This document shows, one piece after another, positions 63,247 through 64,000 of a stretch of DNA of 64,000 nt. The notes beneath the pieces were generated by a model. It ran no database searches and was not told where the DNA came from. It saw only the letters and a list, made by a program, of their open reading frames with translations. Source of the DNA: Luzula sylvatica (Eukaryota > Streptophyta > Magnoliopsida > Poales > Juncaceae); contig OX326960.1 of assembly GCA_946800325.1 (NCBI GenBank), positions 22,807,150-22,871,149 on the forward strand, in the 5' to 3' direction. The position numbers were made by a program, and so were the translations under genes. The first letter of the stretch is position 1, and each line of letters begins with the position of its first letter.

Positions 63247-64000
63247 ATAATATTTAAAATTAATTTATGTAAACATGATATTTTTTGCATTGCATTTGCT
63301 TACATAATATATTTACAAATTCAAGTTAGAGAAAATAATGTGTATGAACTAGGCTAATATGGATGTAAAAAAAGAGAAAATTTAATCAAATATATTTGAC
63401 ATTTTAGAATTAATGTTCTTAATATTCATGTATAATGTATGTTTCATAAAGTTATATATTAATTTTTAGTAAATTATTTATAAACTCTTCATTTTCATTT
63501 GTATTTCATGTTTAATTATGTAAGTTAATGTGAAATAAACAATTGAATAAACTTGAACGAAAGTAGACTTGACGAATGGTAGTAGTCTACATCATGAAAG
63601 TAAAACGATGTAGCCTTATAAAAATTCTCAAAATTAATTATAAAATAATTGATATATTATGGCCATAAAAATCAATAATTAATTAATTGTCTAAAATTTT
63701 CCACACGTATTATTATCTAACGGTTCAAATTGTGATGACGTGCAAGAAAAAGATTGCACAAAGTTCGATGAAAAATAAGTATGGGTACATTAATAATAAA
63801 CATGAAATATGATTTCTAGATCTTAAAAACGAAATTTTTTATTTGAAAAAATAATTGTTTTTCTTGTTTGTAAAAACAAAAAAAGAAACATACTAATGGG
63901 TATACATAAGATAGAATTAACCCCAAATAAGATAGGATTAGCACGTGTCTAGCACGTACCGAAACTAGTTGTAAACAGAACCGGTCATGTAGATTTGAAG
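63247..64000. other. AT-rich intergenic DNA at the window edge
   Basis: No gene or element ends recognised. Confidence 0.35.

Overview
The window is plant nuclear DNA from a flowering plant, almost certainly a eudicot. It is strongly AT-rich, has a plant-type U2 snRNA, and carries relatives of genes found in plants (a ROP GTPase, an MCA-type calcium channel relative, a DEMETER-like DNA glycosylase), split by short AT-rich introns. I cannot name the species. Only two protein-coding genes look intact; most of the rest is transposons, many nested, and simple repeats.

Layout. 0-2 kb: a U2 snRNA gene at the left edge, a broken MCA1/2-like pseudogene, and a 54-codon ORF with one hydrophobic segment. 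4.9-6.2 kb (minus): a seven-exon ROP/RAC small GTPase, 196 aa, ending in CSIL. 7-14 kb: a stray WD40 exon, a Helitron, two tandem hairpins, and a 2.7-kb hAT transposon (8-bp target duplication, dead transposase) carrying a second Helitron. 15-19 kb: first copy (A1) of a low-copy repeat, interrupted by a 1.2-kb retroposon and followed by a Helitron. 19-30 kb: mostly decayed repeats, another Helitron 3' end, an inverted-repeat element, a GC-rich minisatellite, and a myosin XI exon fragment. 30-41 kb: a Harbinger-like element with a large AAT core, second repeat copy (A2) with a SINE and a hAT element inside, and two related hAT-type MITEs. 42-46 kb: a long foldback inverted repeat, a segment that preserves the empty site of the A2 hAT insertion, and a second GC-rich minisatellite. 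47-55 kb: minisatellites, third repeat copy (A3) holding a solo LTR, a hAT MITE with a tRNA-like core and a MULE-like element, then a plus-strand Helitron end. 55.7-60.3 kb (minus): a complete 19-exon DEMETER-like DNA glycosylase, 964 aa. 61.8-63.2 kb: a further Helitron.

The genes do not form one pathway. The ROP GTPase is a polarity and signalling switch; the DEMETER-like enzyme removes 5-methylcytosine and would oppose spreading of transposon silencing, which fits a gene sitting in transposon-dense DNA (inference). The most informative feature is the set of three paralogous repeat copies, because comparing them fixes the boundaries of several insertions to the base. Exon structures were assembled by eye from splice sites and family similarity recalled from knowledge; no database search was run.
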